Shown here piece by piece: positions 5,548-5,668 of a stretch of 5,668 nt of DNA. The stretch is taken from positions 1 through 5,668 of the forward strand of contig JALXCG010000490.1 in assembly GCA_026991065.1 (NCBI GenBank), written 5' to 3'. Each line of letters begins with the position of its first letter. The stretch's first letter is position 1. The DNA is from JALXCG01 sp026991065 [NCBI: Gemmatimonadota bacterium]. Lineage in GTDB: Bacteria; GCA-2686955. Under the pieces are notes generated by a model that saw only the letters and a list, made by a program, of their open reading frames with translations, was not told where the DNA came from and did not search any database. The translations under genes were made by a program, and so were the position numbers.

Positions 5548-5662
5548 CCTCGCGGGGCGGTGCCTCCGAGGTTCAGCAAAAGTCCAGCTTCCGGGGCGCC
5601 GATCTTGGGGAAGCCCAGAAGGACGGCCCGGCCGCCCTTCGGGTCACCTCTCACCCGAGGTG
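5548..5662. repeat. Cluster of four inverted repeats after the barrel gene, possible transcript end
   Basis: Four potential hairpins follow the stop codon at 5542. They are CCTCG/CGAGG (5548-5552 with 5567-5571, plus an inner GGC/GCC), GCTTCC/GGAAGC (5587-5592 with 5609-5614), a near-perfect 10-bp stem with 3-base loop (5618-5627 with 5631-5640, one mismatch), and CACCTC/GAGGTG (5645-5650 with 5657-5662). None is followed by a T run on either strand, so a classical intrinsic terminator is not shown. They could end or protect the barrel mRNA, or belong to something starting beyond the right edge. Confidence 0.4.
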
Positions 5663-5668
5663 CGGCGA

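Noticed and set aside
5391-5654. Minus-strand open frame of 87 codons at the right edge
   Set aside because: It starts from a GTG, overlaps the barrel gene's end by about 150 bases, has no motif, and runs through the hairpin cluster.

Overview
The window is GC-rich bacterial DNA. Dense coding, Shine-Dalgarno sites ahead of each start, two Sec-type signal peptides and a probable beta-barrel outer-membrane protein point to a Gram-negative (diderm) organism. FG-GAP propellers beside orphan barrels are common in uncultured FCB-related and similar phyla, but no marker gene here fixes the phylum, so any finer placement is a guess.

Layout. The left two thirds (1-3705) holds three genes, all read leftwards: a secreted FG-GAP/integrin-type beta-propeller (3705-2257), a saccharopine-dehydrogenase-family enzyme closest in motifs to lysine 6-dehydrogenase (2194-1016), and a cystathionine beta-synthase/cysteine-synthase fold protein (1014 to beyond the left edge). 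The last two are one base apart, and the ribosome-binding site of the second lies in the end of the first, so they are almost certainly co-expressed. A tRNA-Leu(GAG), also leftward, sits at 4077-3993 and is closed by a strong intrinsic terminator at 3980-3937. A single rightward gene (4184-5542) encodes a secreted, probably outer-membrane beta-barrel protein of unknown function. After it come about 120 bases rich in inverted repeats.

The main discovery candidate is the CBS-like protein. Its fold and most PLP-pocket landmarks are clear, but the lysine that forms the Schiff base with PLP (the K of the usual GGSVKDR-type motif) is a glutamine (SGSAQDR, codon at 882-880). The asparagine of the TSGNTG loop is a serine (SSGSTG), and the phosphate loop and substrate loop are also altered. 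With the start of what looks like a C-terminal CBS-domain pair at the window edge, it reads as a pseudoenzyme or repurposed ligand sensor translationally coupled to an amino-acid dehydrogenase. I am not aware of a described system of this kind, but I cannot search.

How the genes work together: the dehydrogenase and the CBS-like protein probably share a substrate, a complex or a regulatory link in amino-acid metabolism. The propeller upstream is only loosely linked (62-base gap, same strand). The barrel gene and the tRNA diverge from a shared 106-base spacer that contains a 7-bp perfect dyad.
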